From NCBI RefSeq assembly GCF_011308835.1, contig NZ_JAAOHY010000004.1:62001-126000 (forward strand): a stretch of 64,000 bases of DNA, written 5' to 3'. Of the stretch, positions 1 through 7,353 are shown piece by piece. Position 1 is the first letter of the stretch; each line of letters starts with the position of its first letter. The notes under the pieces are model-generated. The model worked only from the letters and a program-made list of their open reading frames with translations, was not told the origin of the DNA and made no database searches. Source of the DNA: Paracoccus xiamenensis (GTDB taxonomy: Bacteria > Pseudomonadota > Alphaproteobacteria > Rhodobacterales > Rhodobacteraceae). The position numbers and the translations under genes are program-made.

Positions 1-687
1 GATCTTCGCGGCAACGCTGCCGTCGACGCCGAAATAGGGCAGCCATGCCGGCACGGGCGAATTGATATGCGGCTGGATCGCGCCGATGTCCTGGCCGTTG
101 TGCTGGATCAGCTGATAGATGCCGGCGCTGCCGCCATCGGGGCATTCGCCCATATCCATCGCCTCGCCCTTGGTCCAGCCGAACAGGCCTGAATAAAAGG
201 CATAGCCCGCCTCGGGGTCGGGGGACATCAGCTCGTTCCAGCAGCCATGACCGCTTTTTTTATGATCGAAGGCTCCGGTGGTTTCTGCCTTTGCGATCTG
301 TTCGGGGGTCATCTTGCTCATGTCCGGCTGAAGGATGCCGAATGCCGCGCCCTGCGGATCGGCGGCCACGGCAAAACGACCAGTGCCGGGAATATCGGCC
401 GGGGCCTTGTAGATGCGGCCGCCCGCCGCGGTGATTTGCGCCGCCGCCGCGTCGCAATCATCGACGGCGAAATAGATCAGCCAGTTCGGCGGCGGCGGGC
501 CTTCCTGCATGTCGTTGGACATCATGCCGGCGACCATCTCCTCACCACTGCGGGCGAGCAGATAGTTGAACCCCTCCATCCCGGAATCGGCGATCTGCCA
601 GCCGATGATCTTTTCGTAGAAGCCGGTCGCGCCCTTCAGGTCGCTGGTGCCAAGCTCATACCAGCAGGGATTGCCTTGATAGCTCAT
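1..687 (-). CDS. VOC family protein, two tandem glyoxalase-like modules (3' end cut by window)
   Basis: The frame runs off the left edge after 229 codons, so the C-terminus is missing. Two vicinal-oxygen-chelate modules are visible in tandem: the first opens with WYELGTSD near the N-terminus and the second, from about residue 145, repeats the pattern as CWNELMSPD, each followed by a helix and a GW strand end. Substrate and metal are unknown; such proteins are usually annotated as glyoxalase- or dioxygenase-like. The ATG has GGAGAG five bases upstream. It is the last gene of a minus-strand trio (DUF1428, GST, VOC), 22 bases after the GST gene, divergent from an HxlR regulator. A role in small-molecule or electrophile stress is inference from this context. 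Confidence 0.85.
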   Translation of the reverse strand, partial: MSYQGNPCWYELGTSDLKGATGFYEKIIGWQIADSGMEGFNYLLARSGEEMVAGMMSNDMQEGPPPPNWLIYFAVDDCDAAAAQITAAGGRIYKAPADIPGTGRFAVAADPQGAAFGILQPDMSKMTPEQIAKAETTGAFDHKKSGHGCWNELMSPDPEAGYAFYSGLFGWTKGEAMDMGECPDGGSAGIYQLIQHNGQDIGAIQPHINSPVPAWLPYFGVDGSVAAKI

Positions 688-709
688 CTCAACTCTCCAT
701 TTCTTGAAT

Positions 710-1384
710 TCAGCCGGCCCGCGCCGCTTTTGCGGCATCGGCGGCAGTCCAATGGGCCATGTGATCCGCCATTGCCTTCTTGAAGGCGGGGCGAGAGGTT
801 GCGCGTTCGATATAGGCCGTCAGCGCCGGGTAATCGGCCAGGGCGCCGGCGTGCTGGGCGGGGCGCAGCACTTCGACAAGGATGATGTCGGCCGCGCTGA
901 AATCGCCTGCGATCCAGTCGCGGCTGGCCAGCAACTCTTCCAGCGCGGCAAGGCGGCCATCCATGAACTTGCGCATATGCGCCTCCAGCTCGGGCGAGGC
1001 GGGCGGGCCGAAGATATCCGGCATGTCCTTGGACAGCTGGCTGGTCATCCAGTTCCCGACCGCTGGCTCGACACTGTTCAGCGCCGCGATCACCCATTGC
1101 GTGACCTCTGGCCGCTTGCCTTCGGGCAACAGCGCCGAGCCTTGGGCCAGATGCAGCACGATGGCACCGGATTCGAACAGCGCGAGATCGCCGTCTTCGA
1201 TCATCGGCACCTGCGCGAAGGGCTGACGGGCACGGTGCGCCGGGCTTTTGGGATAGACCGGCACGGTCGCGACCTGATAGCCGCGCCCGACCTCTTCGGC
1301 GGCCCAGCGGATGCGCATGTCGCGCACAAAGCCGCGCGGAAATTCGGGCAGCCATTCATAGGTGTAGATGGTCAGTTCGGTCAT
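710..1384 (-). CDS. glutathione S-transferase family protein
   Basis: A 224-residue protein with a thioredoxin-fold N-terminal half (TELTIYTYEW, then the cis-proline QVPMIEDGD and the FESGAI glutathione-contact motif at about residues 57-75) and an all-alpha C-terminal half ending in the GDFSAADIILVEVL helix. It should conjugate or reduce electrophilic substrates with glutathione in the cytosol; the substrate cannot be read from the sequence. No obvious catalytic Ser or Cys is seen in the first loop (PEFPRGF), so its chemistry is uncertain. The start is ATG with AAGGGA seven bases upstream. It lies 15 bases after the DUF1428 gene and 22 before the VOC gene, so probably in one operon. Confidence 0.9.
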   Translation of the reverse strand: MTELTIYTYEWLPEFPRGFVRDMRIRWAAEEVGRGYQVATVPVYPKSPAHRARQPFAQVPMIEDGDLALFESGAIVLHLAQGSALLPEGKRPEVTQWVIAALNSVEPAVGNWMTSQLSKDMPDIFGPPASPELEAHMRKFMDGRLAALEELLASRDWIAGDFSAADIILVEVLRPAQHAGALADYPALTAYIERATSRPAFKKAMADHMAHWTAADAAKAARAG

Positions 1385-1399
1385 CGGGGCATCCCTTCA

Positions 1400-2119
1400 T
1401 CACTTGGCGGAATCGAAGATCGTCTCGAATCCGCCCCAGATCATGCGCATCCCGTCAAAGGGCATTTCGGGCATTTCCTGCCCCTCCATCTCGGCCTGCA
1501 TCTTCTGGCCGGCCTCCTCGCAGGTTTTGCGGTCGGGCCAGGCGGTCCAGCTGAAGACGATTGCCTCGCCGTCCTCTGCCTTGGTGCCGCGATACATGTC
1601 GGTCAGCTTGCCATGGGGCACGTCGACGCCCCAGTTTTCAGCAATTCCCAGGCAGCCGAATTTTTCGAACATGCCCCATGCGTCCTTGGCCATCGCCGTA
1701 TAAGCATCCTTGTTCTTTTCCGGCACTGCCAGCAGGAAGCCCTGATAATAGGGCGCGCCCGCGATCTGGCCTTCCGCCATCAGCGGCTCGAACCCGCCAA
1801 AGACCATGCGGGCGCCGTCAAAGGGCATTTCGCCCATCGCGGCCATGTCGGGATCGTTCTGCATGCCTTCCCATGCCTTGTCTGCGGCCGCGCGGTCGGG
1901 CCATTCGATCCAGGTAAAGACGATGGTTTCGTCATCCTTTGCCCTGACCACGCCCTGAAAATCGGTGACCTTGCCTTTCGGCGTGTCGACGCCCCAAGTT
2001 TCGACTGTGCGGATAGCGCCATATTTCTGAAACAGTGGCCAGGCGGCCCGCGCGTGGTCCGTATATGCCTGCTTATTCGCGGTCGGCACTGCCGCAATCA
2101 TTCCGGTGAAATAGGTCAT
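1400..2119 (-). CDS. DUF1428 family protein, tandem duplication
   Basis: A 239-residue protein made of two similar halves of about 117 residues. Half one has YFTGMIAAVPTANKQAY, TWGVDTPKGKVTDF and MPFDGARMVFGGFE; half two has YYQGFLLAVPEKNKDAY, NWGVDVPHGKLTDM and MPFDGMRMIWGGFE. DUF1428 proteins are small ferredoxin-like-fold proteins of unknown function and are normally single-domain, so this is a fused duplication that probably mimics the usual dimer (inference). The ATG has a very strong GGAGGAGA site. It is the first gene of the minus-strand trio and its promoter region is shared with the divergent HxlR regulator at 2218. Confidence 0.85.
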   Translation of the reverse strand: MTYFTGMIAAVPTANKQAYTDHARAAWPLFQKYGAIRTVETWGVDTPKGKVTDFQGVVRAKDDETIVFTWIEWPDRAAADKAWEGMQNDPDMAAMGEMPFDGARMVFGGFEPLMAEGQIAGAPYYQGFLLAVPEKNKDAYTAMAKDAWGMFEKFGCLGIAENWGVDVPHGKLTDMYRGTKAEDGEAIVFSWTAWPDRKTCEEAGQKMQAEMEGQEMPEMPFDGMRMIWGGFETIFDSAK

Positions 2120-2217
2120 CTCGCATCTCCTCCGATAGCGTTGACGAATCGCAGCATCTCACTTGTCGTATCAAAAAACAACTGATAGTATGAATATCGA
2201 ACTGAACGTGTGAAAGA
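2120..2217. promoter_or_regulatory. divergent promoter/operator region with inverted repeat
   Basis: This 98-base gap separates the divergent DUF1428 and HxlR genes and must hold both promoters. It contains TATCA-N9-TGATA at 2169-2187, overlapped by a second repeat, GATA-N7-TATC, at 2184-2198. HxlR-type regulators commonly control the divergent neighbouring gene from this kind of dyad, so this is the best operator candidate; that assignment is inference. Confidence 0.4.
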
Positions 2218-2886
2218 ATGGCCAAACCCAGCGAAACCTCGCGCATCCGTTATGATGAAGGCTGCCTCGCGTCCCATGCGTTGAACCTGATTGGTGACCG
2301 CTGGGCTTTGCTGGTGGTCCGCGAGCTGATCTTTGCGCCCAAGCGCTTTCAGATGATACGGGCCGGGCTGCCCGGTGTCACCGCCAGTGTTCTGACCGCG
2401 CGGCTGGCGCAACTGCGTGATGTGGGCGTGCTGACCCATGACGACCGGCTGGGCATTTATGCGCTGACGGATGCGGGCCATGCGCTGCTGCCGGTGCTGG
2501 ATGCGCTGTGTCGCTGGGCGCTGCTGGTGCCCGGCCATGACCCGACGCGGTTCATCAGCCCAAGCGCGCTGATGATCTCGATGCGGGTGAACCTGTTACC
2601 AGATCCGGCGCGGCCGGCTGCGGCGCGGGCCGGGTTCGACTTCGGGGCCGAGCGGTTTGTGATGGAGGCTGATCGCCTGCATGTGACCACGCGGGCAGTC
2701 GACCGACCCGATACCCCCTTTGTGCTGAAGGGCAACGGCAACAGCATGGCCATCGCCGTTTATGGGCCGACCCCGCTGGCCCAGCTGGTCGCGAATGGGG
2801 TGATCGATGCCGAAGGTGACCTGACGGCAGCGCAGGAGTTTGTCGATATGTTCCGGCTGGGGGCGCAACCTGCGGCTTCGCACTGA
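2218..2886 (+). CDS. HxlR-family winged-helix transcriptional regulator with extra C-terminal domain
   Basis: A 222-residue protein. Residues 1-105 form an HxlR-type winged helix (CLASHALNLIGDRWALLVVR, then the FAPKRFQMI and ASVLTARLAQL recognition region). HxlR regulators are usually 100-150 residues; here about 100 further residues follow (ALMISMRVNLLP to VDMFRLGAQP), which may be an SCP2-like ligand-binding domain, though I cannot confirm this by eye. It probably represses or activates the divergent DUF1428-GST-VOC genes in response to a small molecule. The ATG at 2218 has only a weak GTGAAAGA site. No close plus-strand partner follows. Confidence 0.85.
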   Translation: MAKPSETSRIRYDEGCLASHALNLIGDRWALLVVRELIFAPKRFQMIRAGLPGVTASVLTARLAQLRDVGVLTHDDRLGIYALTDAGHALLPVLDALCRWALLVPGHDPTRFISPSALMISMRVNLLPDPARPAAARAGFDFGAERFVMEADRLHVTTRAVDRPDTPFVLKGNGNSMAIAVYGPTPLAQLVANGVIDAEGDLTAAQEFVDMFRLGAQPAASH

Positions 2887-3012
2887 CTGGGCCGTCAGGG
2901 CCTGCCGCCCCATTGGCAGCACCTTACCGAATTCGAGCCGCCGGGAAACAGTGTGGAAACGATTTCGCCGCTGAAGGGTTGTAGGGGGCAACGTTCGAAA
3001 AGGACATTCACG

Positions 3013-3486
3013 ATGAAACAGCTTTATCTGACCTCTGCCATTCTGCTGACACTTGGCGGCGCCGCAATCGCCCAGACCGCCACCCCCGAAACGCCGCCCC
3101 CCGCGGATGCCGCTGCGGCCACACCCGAAGGCGCGGCCCAGACGGGACTGCTGCGTGCCTCGGCATTTGAGGGCGCGGATATCTATACCGTCGACGTGAC
3201 TGGCAACACCAACTGGGATGACGGTGTGGCCTATACCGACATCAATGCCGACTGGGACAAGATCGGCGAAGTCGAAGATCTGGTCCTTGATCAATCCGGT
3301 GAAATCGTCGGTGCCATCGCCGAAGTTGGCGGCTTTCTGGGCATCGGCGAAAAAGAGGTCGTCCTGCAACCCGAGGAGATGGCGTTTGTCGTCACCCCGG
3401 ACCGTATCGCGATCGTTTCGGGGCTGAGCAAAGAGGCGCTGGAATCGCGCGAGGAAGCCGCCGAAGACGCCTACGGGGACGACTGA
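3013..3486 (+). CDS. secreted PRC-barrel domain protein
   Basis: A 157-residue exported protein. Residues 1-21 are a signal peptide (MKQLYLTSAILLTL core, cleavage probably after AIA before QTA), followed by a Pro/Ala-rich linker and a PRC-barrel from about residue 45 (LLRASAFEGADIY, then DLVLDQSGEIVGAIAEVGGF). The acidic C-terminus (EEAAEDAYGDD) suggests a soluble periplasmic protein. PRC-barrels of this kind are common in alphaproteobacteria and their role is mostly unknown. I chose ATG 3013 because it starts the signal peptide and follows AAAAGGA; an in-frame upstream ATG at 2953 would bury the signal sequence. Confidence 0.85.
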   Translation: MKQLYLTSAILLTLGGAAIAQTATPETPPPADAAAATPEGAAQTGLLRASAFEGADIYTVDVTGNTNWDDGVAYTDINADWDKIGEVEDLVLDQSGEIVGAIAEVGGFLGIGEKEVVLQPEEMAFVVTPDRIAIVSGLSKEALESREEAAEDAYGDD

Positions 3487-3509
3487 CCAACGTCGCAAAA
3501 CCATTGCAT

Positions 3510-3529
3510 CGCCCCGTATGTTCGGGGCG
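3510..3529 (+). terminator. hairpin after the PRC-barrel gene
   Basis: CGCCCCG and CGGGGCG form a perfect 7-base-pair stem with a 6-base loop, 24 bases after the PRC-barrel stop codon. Only a weak T-rich stretch follows, so it may be a terminator or the first hairpin of the decarboxylase leader. Confidence 0.5.
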
Positions 3530-3543
3530 ATCGCATTTGAAAC

Positions 3544-3612
3544 GCGCTGCAAGATGGATTATTTGCAGCGAACCCCAAAGGGGCCCTGTCACCCGCGATC
3601 ATGGAAGGTGCG
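3544..3612 (+). promoter_or_regulatory. structured leader upstream of the decarboxylase gene
   Basis: Just before the decarboxylase lie CGCTGCAA at 3544-3551 and TTGCAGCG at 3563-3570, a perfect 8-base-pair stem, then CCCC-N4-GGGG at 3573-3584. With the 3510-3529 hairpin this makes three stems in about 75 bases. Alphaproteobacterial ornithine decarboxylase genes are known to carry a conserved 5' RNA element (the speF motif). I cannot match this leader to that motif by eye, so the link is a hypothesis. Confidence 0.35.
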
Positions 3613-4755
3613 ATGACACAGTTGAAGACCGTCTGGCAAAATCCCGCTGAAATCATTCGCGAAACCAAGCCCGAAAATCCGGTCATGGTGTTTGCGCCGA
3701 CCGTGTTGCAGGACACCGCCAAACGGTTCCTCAAGGGGTTTCCGGGTCTGGTCACCTATGCCGTGAAATCGAACCCGGACGAGACTGTGATCGAAAACCT
3801 GATCGCCGCCGGGGTCACTGGCTTTGACGTCGCCTCGCCGGCGGAAATCGACCTGATCGGACGGTTGGCACCCGGGGCCGCGCGCCATTACCACAACCCG
3901 GTCCGCGCGCGCTGGGAAATCGCCCATGCGGTCAAGGCCGGCATCAAGTCCTGGTCCGTCGATAGCCATTCCGAACTGGACAAGCTGATCGAGATGGTCC
4001 CGCCCGAGGGCTGCGAAATCTCGCCCCGGTTCAAGCTGCCGGTCGCGGGGGCGATTTATGATTTCGGGTCGAAATTCGGGGCCTCGCCGGAATTGGCGGC
4101 GGAACTGCTGAAGCGCGTGGCTGATGCGGGCTTCACCCCCTCGCTGACCTTCCATCCCGGCACGCAATGCACCGATCCGGGCGCGTGGGAGCAGTACATC
4201 CACACCGCGCGCGAGATCTGCGATGCGGCCGGTGTCCGCGCGCGCCGCCTGAATGTCGGGGGCGGCTTCCCCTCGCACCGGGTGCATGGGGTCGAGCCGG
4301 CGTTGGAAGACATCTTTGACCTGATCGGCCGGGTCGCCGCCGAAAGCTTCGACGAGGACGCGCCAGAACTGGTCTGCGAGCCGGGCCGGGGCCTGTGCGG
4401 CGATGCCTTTTCGCTGATCACCCGCGTGAAGGCGGTGCGCGACGGCCAGTCGGTGTTTCTGAACGATGGCGTCTATGGCGGGCTGGCCGAACTGCCGATC
4501 GTTGGCAACCTTGACCGGATCGAACTGCTGACGCCCGAGGGCACCCCGCGCGGCGGAGATGAGGGCGGCCGTGTCATCTTTGGCCCGACCTGCGATTCGG
4601 TCGACCGCTTGCCGGGCGAACTGGTCATGTCGAACGATGTGCAGGAAGGCGATTACGTCATCTTCAATGGCGCCGGCGCCTATTCGGTGGTCACAAATAC
4701 CCGCTTCAACGGCTTTGGTGAGATGCAGCGCGCCACTGCCCTGCGGCTGGACTAG
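3613..4755 (+). CDS. type III PLP-dependent ornithine/lysine decarboxylase
   Basis: A 380-residue alanine-racemase-fold decarboxylase of the eukaryotic-like ornithine decarboxylase group, making putrescine (or cadaverine) in the cytosol. Visible are the PLP lysine in YAVKSNPDE (about residue 52), the HPGTQC motif, the phosphate-binding NVGGGFPS, the EPGR motif, and the catalytic cysteine in GPTCDSVD near the C-terminus. Length fits the bacterial form. Ornithine is the likeliest substrate but lysine cannot be excluded. I chose ATG 3613, which follows GGAAGG; an in-frame ATG at 3601 has no site of its own. The upstream hairpins suggest control by a leader RNA. Confidence 0.92.
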   Translation: MTQLKTVWQNPAEIIRETKPENPVMVFAPTVLQDTAKRFLKGFPGLVTYAVKSNPDETVIENLIAAGVTGFDVASPAEIDLIGRLAPGAARHYHNPVRARWEIAHAVKAGIKSWSVDSHSELDKLIEMVPPEGCEISPRFKLPVAGAIYDFGSKFGASPELAAELLKRVADAGFTPSLTFHPGTQCTDPGAWEQYIHTAREICDAAGVRARRLNVGGGFPSHRVHGVEPALEDIFDLIGRVAAESFDEDAPELVCEPGRGLCGDAFSLITRVKAVRDGQSVFLNDGVYGGLAELPIVGNLDRIELLTPEGTPRGGDEGGRVIFGPTCDSVDRLPGELVMSNDVQEGDYVIFNGAGAYSVVTNTRFNGFGEMQRATALRLD

Positions 4756-4776
4756 GCTCGGGCCGCGGGGCGCGGT

Positions 4777-5103
4777 TCAGGCACCCCGCGGCGCGAACAG
4801 GATCACGGCGGCGCCTGCCAAACACAACGAGCCGCCCGCCAGATCCCACGCGTCGGGTCGTCGCCCCTCGATCAACCACATCCAGACCAGCGAGGCGGTG
4901 ATATAGATCCCGCCATAGCTGGCGAAACTGCGCCCCGCCTGATCTGCGGGGCTCAGCGTCAGCGCCCATGCGAATCCGATCAGCAGCCCGACCCCGGGCA
5001 GCAGCCACAGCGGGCTTTGCCCCATGCGCGCCCATGCCCAGAAGGCGAAGCAGCCGGCGATTTCGCAAAATGCGGCAATGGCGAAAAGGGCAAGCGCGCT
5101 CAT
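4777..5103 (-). CDS. YnfA family (UPF0060) small membrane protein
   Basis: A 108-residue protein with four predicted membrane helices: [53 protein letters not shown] and [16 protein letters not shown]. The EIAGCF motif in helix one and the [11 protein letters not shown] loop are typical of YnfA, a relative of the small-multidrug-resistance superfamily whose substrates are poorly defined. It converges with the decarboxylase 21 bases away and stands alone on its strand. Confidence 0.9.
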   Translation of the reverse strand: MSALALFAIAAFCEIAGCFAFWAWARMGQSPLWLLPGVGLLIGFAWALTLSPADQAGRSFASYGGIYITASLVWMWLIEGRRPDAWDLAGGSLCLAGAAVILFAPRGA

Positions 5104-5173
5104 GTCATCTGGGCCTGAAGTTGGGGTATCCGCCTTGGCATAGACCCTGCGTGCGCCGGGTTCGAGACCGTGC

Positions 5174-5221
5174 TGACGAATTTGTCAGGTCAAGGATTCA
5201 TCACCGATGAAGGAATCGGTG
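5174..5221 (+). promoter_or_regulatory. two dyads upstream of the DUF2235 gene
   Basis: TGAC-GAATTT-GTCA at 5174-5187 is a 14-base near-palindrome (12 of 14 positions symmetric). CACCGAT-N6-ATCGGTG at 5202-5221 is a perfect 7-base-pair inverted repeat ending 13 bases before the DUF2235 start codon. The first could bind a regulator; the second could be a leader hairpin affecting translation. Both roles are inferred. Confidence 0.35.
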
Positions 5222-5234
5222 TTACTCTGGTCAG

Positions 5235-6299
5235 ATGAATCGGCGGTCTGTTACCCATGTTGTGCTGCTTGATGGCACGTTCGCCTCGTTGATGGAGGGG
5301 CGCCACTCCAATATTGGCCAAATCTATCGTCTGCTGCGACCGATGCGCGGGGCCACGATGCGCGTGCGCTATGACGCTGGCCAGCAATGGGAGGCGTGGC
5401 GGGAAATCTTCGGCATCGCCATGGGCAAGGGGATGGGCGCGCGCATCCGCGATGCTTACGGCTGGCTGGCCTCGGCATATCGTCCAGGGGATCAGGTCTT
5501 TCTGATGGGCTATTCGCGCGGTGCTTTTGCCATCCGCTCGCTGGCGGCGATGATCGGCCGGGTCGGGCTCTTGCGCGCGGATGCCGCCACCGAACGCAAT
5601 ATCCGCACCGTCTGGCGCATGTATCGCGACGAACTGGGTGCCGACCTGCGGGCCGATCTGCGCGCGCGGCTGTGCCATGACAGCATGCCCATCGACATGC
5701 TGGGGGTGTTCGATACGGTCATGGCGCTGGGGATCCGGCTGCCGGTCCTGTGGATGCTGACCGAGCCGCGCTTTCGCTTTCATGACCAGCATCTGGGCGA
5801 TGACGTGCTGCTTGGCGCGCAGGCGCTGGCGCTGGACGAAACCCGCGCGGCCTTTCAGCCGATCCTGTGGAACAGTGCCGACAGAACCGATGGGCGCATC
5901 GCGCAGATGTGGTTCAGGGGCTGTCACGCCGATATCGGTGGCCAGTTGACCGGCTATGAACCGGCGCGACCGCTGGCAAATATCCCGCTGGTCTGGATGC
6001 TTGGTCAGGCCGAAGGCGCGGGGCTGACCCTGCCCGAGGGCTGGCGAAACCGGTTCGCGCAGGATGTCAGCGCGCCCTCGGTTGGAAATTGGCGGGGATG
6101 GGGCAAGGCATTCCTTGCGCGCAGTCCGCGTGTCGTCGGGCTGGACGCCAGCGAAGCGATACACCCCACGGTCCCGCGCCCCTATACAGGCCCGGCGGTG
6201 CTGGCAGGCCATCTGGCCGATGAAGCCCCGCACCCCACCCGCCTGCGCGCCCGCCGGCGCAAAAGGCAGCTGCGCCGGGCAGAGCGGCAGTTGCATTAG
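5235..6299 (+). CDS. DUF2235 alpha/beta-hydrolase-like protein
   Basis: A 354-residue protein of the DUF2235 family, which resembles phospholipase/lipase folds and includes some type VI secretion effectors. The family landmarks are present: the N-terminal VVLLDGTF, the nucleophile elbow GYSRGA (Ser about residue 95), the GVFDTV strand with the probable acid, and WFRGCHADIGG with the probable catalytic histidine. The lipid or ester substrate is unknown. There is no signal peptide and no neighbouring secretion gene, so I do not call it an effector. The C-terminus is very basic (RARRRKRQLRRAERQ), which may favour membrane or nucleic-acid contact. Confidence 0.85.
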   Translation: MNRRSVTHVVLLDGTFASLMEGRHSNIGQIYRLLRPMRGATMRVRYDAGQQWEAWREIFGIAMGKGMGARIRDAYGWLASAYRPGDQVFLMGYSRGAFAIRSLAAMIGRVGLLRADAATERNIRTVWRMYRDELGADLRADLRARLCHDSMPIDMLGVFDTVMALGIRLPVLWMLTEPRFRFHDQHLGDDVLLGAQALALDETRAAFQPILWNSADRTDGRIAQMWFRGCHADIGGQLTGYEPARPLANIPLVWMLGQAEGAGLTLPEGWRNRFAQDVSAPSVGNWRGWGKAFLARSPRVVGLDASEAIHPTVPRPYTGPAVLAGHLADEAPHPTRLRARRRKRQLRRAERQLH

Positions 6300-6414
6300 C
6301 GGCAGCGGAGCAGTCGGGGGCCACAGCTGGCGGTGACTTCACCAACCGGCCGGATAACGACGGGTCGGTGCGCCTTGATGGAACATATCGCTGCGTGGAC
6401 CGGGGCAGCCCGGT

Positions 6415-7272
6415 TCAGGCGGCCAGGCCCTTTTCGGCCACGCCCAACTCGCGGCAGACGGCAAGCGTGAGGTCGGGCTTGTTCAGCGTATAGAAATGCA
6501 GCTGCTCTGCCCCGCCGGCCAACAGGTCGCGGCACAGCTTGACGCACAGGTCCTGCGCCAGCGCGGCCTCGCCTTCCTTGCCGGCGGCCTCGAATGCGGC
6601 AACCGCCCAATCGGGAACCGAGGTGCCGCAGCGCGCGGCGAATTTGCGCGCGCCGGTCCAGCTTTGGATCGGCAGGATGCCGGGCAGAATCGGCGTGCTG
6701 ATTCCCGCCGCTGCGCAGGCGTCGCGGAAGCGGAAAAAGGTGTCGGCGTCGAAGAAGAACTGCGTAATGGCCGAGGTCGCGCCCGCATCCACCTTGCGCT
6801 TCAGAAAGGCCACATCGGCGGCGGTGTCCGGCGAATCGGGGTGCGGTTCGGGATAGGCGCCGACGCGGATGGCGATGTCGCCGCGTTTGGCGATCGCCTC
6901 GATCAGTTCGACCGACGACGCAAAGCCTTCGGGATGGGCGCTCCATGTCGCCTGACCTTGCGCCGCGTCGCCGCGCAGGGCCACGATTTCGCGCACACCC
7001 GCGGCCGCGTATTCATCGACAATTTGCATTGTTTCTTCGCGGCTTGCATCGACGCAGGTCAAATGCGCGGCCACGTTCAGTCCGTAATGGTTGGACAGCG
7101 CGGTCACCGCCTCGTGCGTCAACTGGCGGGTGGTGCCGCCGGCGCCGTAAGTCACTGACACGAAATCAGGCCCCAGCGGCGCAAGTGCGCGGGCGGTGTC
7201 CCACAGCCGAAAGGACGCATCCAGATTGCGCGGCGGGAAGAATTCGAAGCTGACAGTCGGCGTGGTCATCAT
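6415..7272 (-). CDS. metF: 5,10-methylenetetrahydrofolate reductase
   Basis: A 285-residue TIM-barrel flavoprotein that reduces 5,10-methylene-THF to 5-methyl-THF for methionine synthesis. Landmarks are FEFFPPRN at the N-terminus (catalytic Glu), FVSVTYGAGGTTR, the ALRGD strand and AITQFFFD. Length matches bacterial MetF. The start has two adjacent ATG codons (7272 and 7269); AAGGAA lies 4 and 7 bases upstream respectively, so 7269 is an equally good start. It is divergent from a MetR-type regulator over an 81-base gap with a MetR-like site, so activation by MetR with homocysteine is likely. A short stem (ACCGGG/CCCGGT) abuts the stop codon. Confidence 0.96.
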   Translation of the reverse strand: MMTTPTVSFEFFPPRNLDASFRLWDTARALAPLGPDFVSVTYGAGGTTRQLTHEAVTALSNHYGLNVAAHLTCVDASREETMQIVDEYAAAGVREIVALRGDAAQGQATWSAHPEGFASSVELIEAIAKRGDIAIRVGAYPEPHPDSPDTAADVAFLKRKVDAGATSAITQFFFDADTFFRFRDACAAAGISTPILPGILPIQSWTGARKFAARCGTSVPDWAVAAFEAAGKEGEAALAQDLCVKLCRDLLAGGAEQLHFYTLNKPDLTLAVCRELGVAEKGLAA

Positions 7273-7314
7273 GGCGTTCCTTGAAGCTGGCCTCTTGTGT
7301 CATGCCTGACAGCG

Positions 7315-7327
7315 TGAGACAAATTCA
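7315..7327. promoter_or_regulatory. MetR-like binding site between metF and metR
   Basis: TGAGACAAATTCA matches the enterobacterial MetR consensus TGAA-N5-TTCA at all but one defined position (G for the fourth A). It sits 42 bases upstream of the metF start and 26 upstream of the preferred metR start, as expected for a site serving both genes. The consensus is established knowledge; function here is inferred. Confidence 0.5.
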
Positions 7328-7353
7328 TAGTCCGCATCATCTTTATGAGCGTC

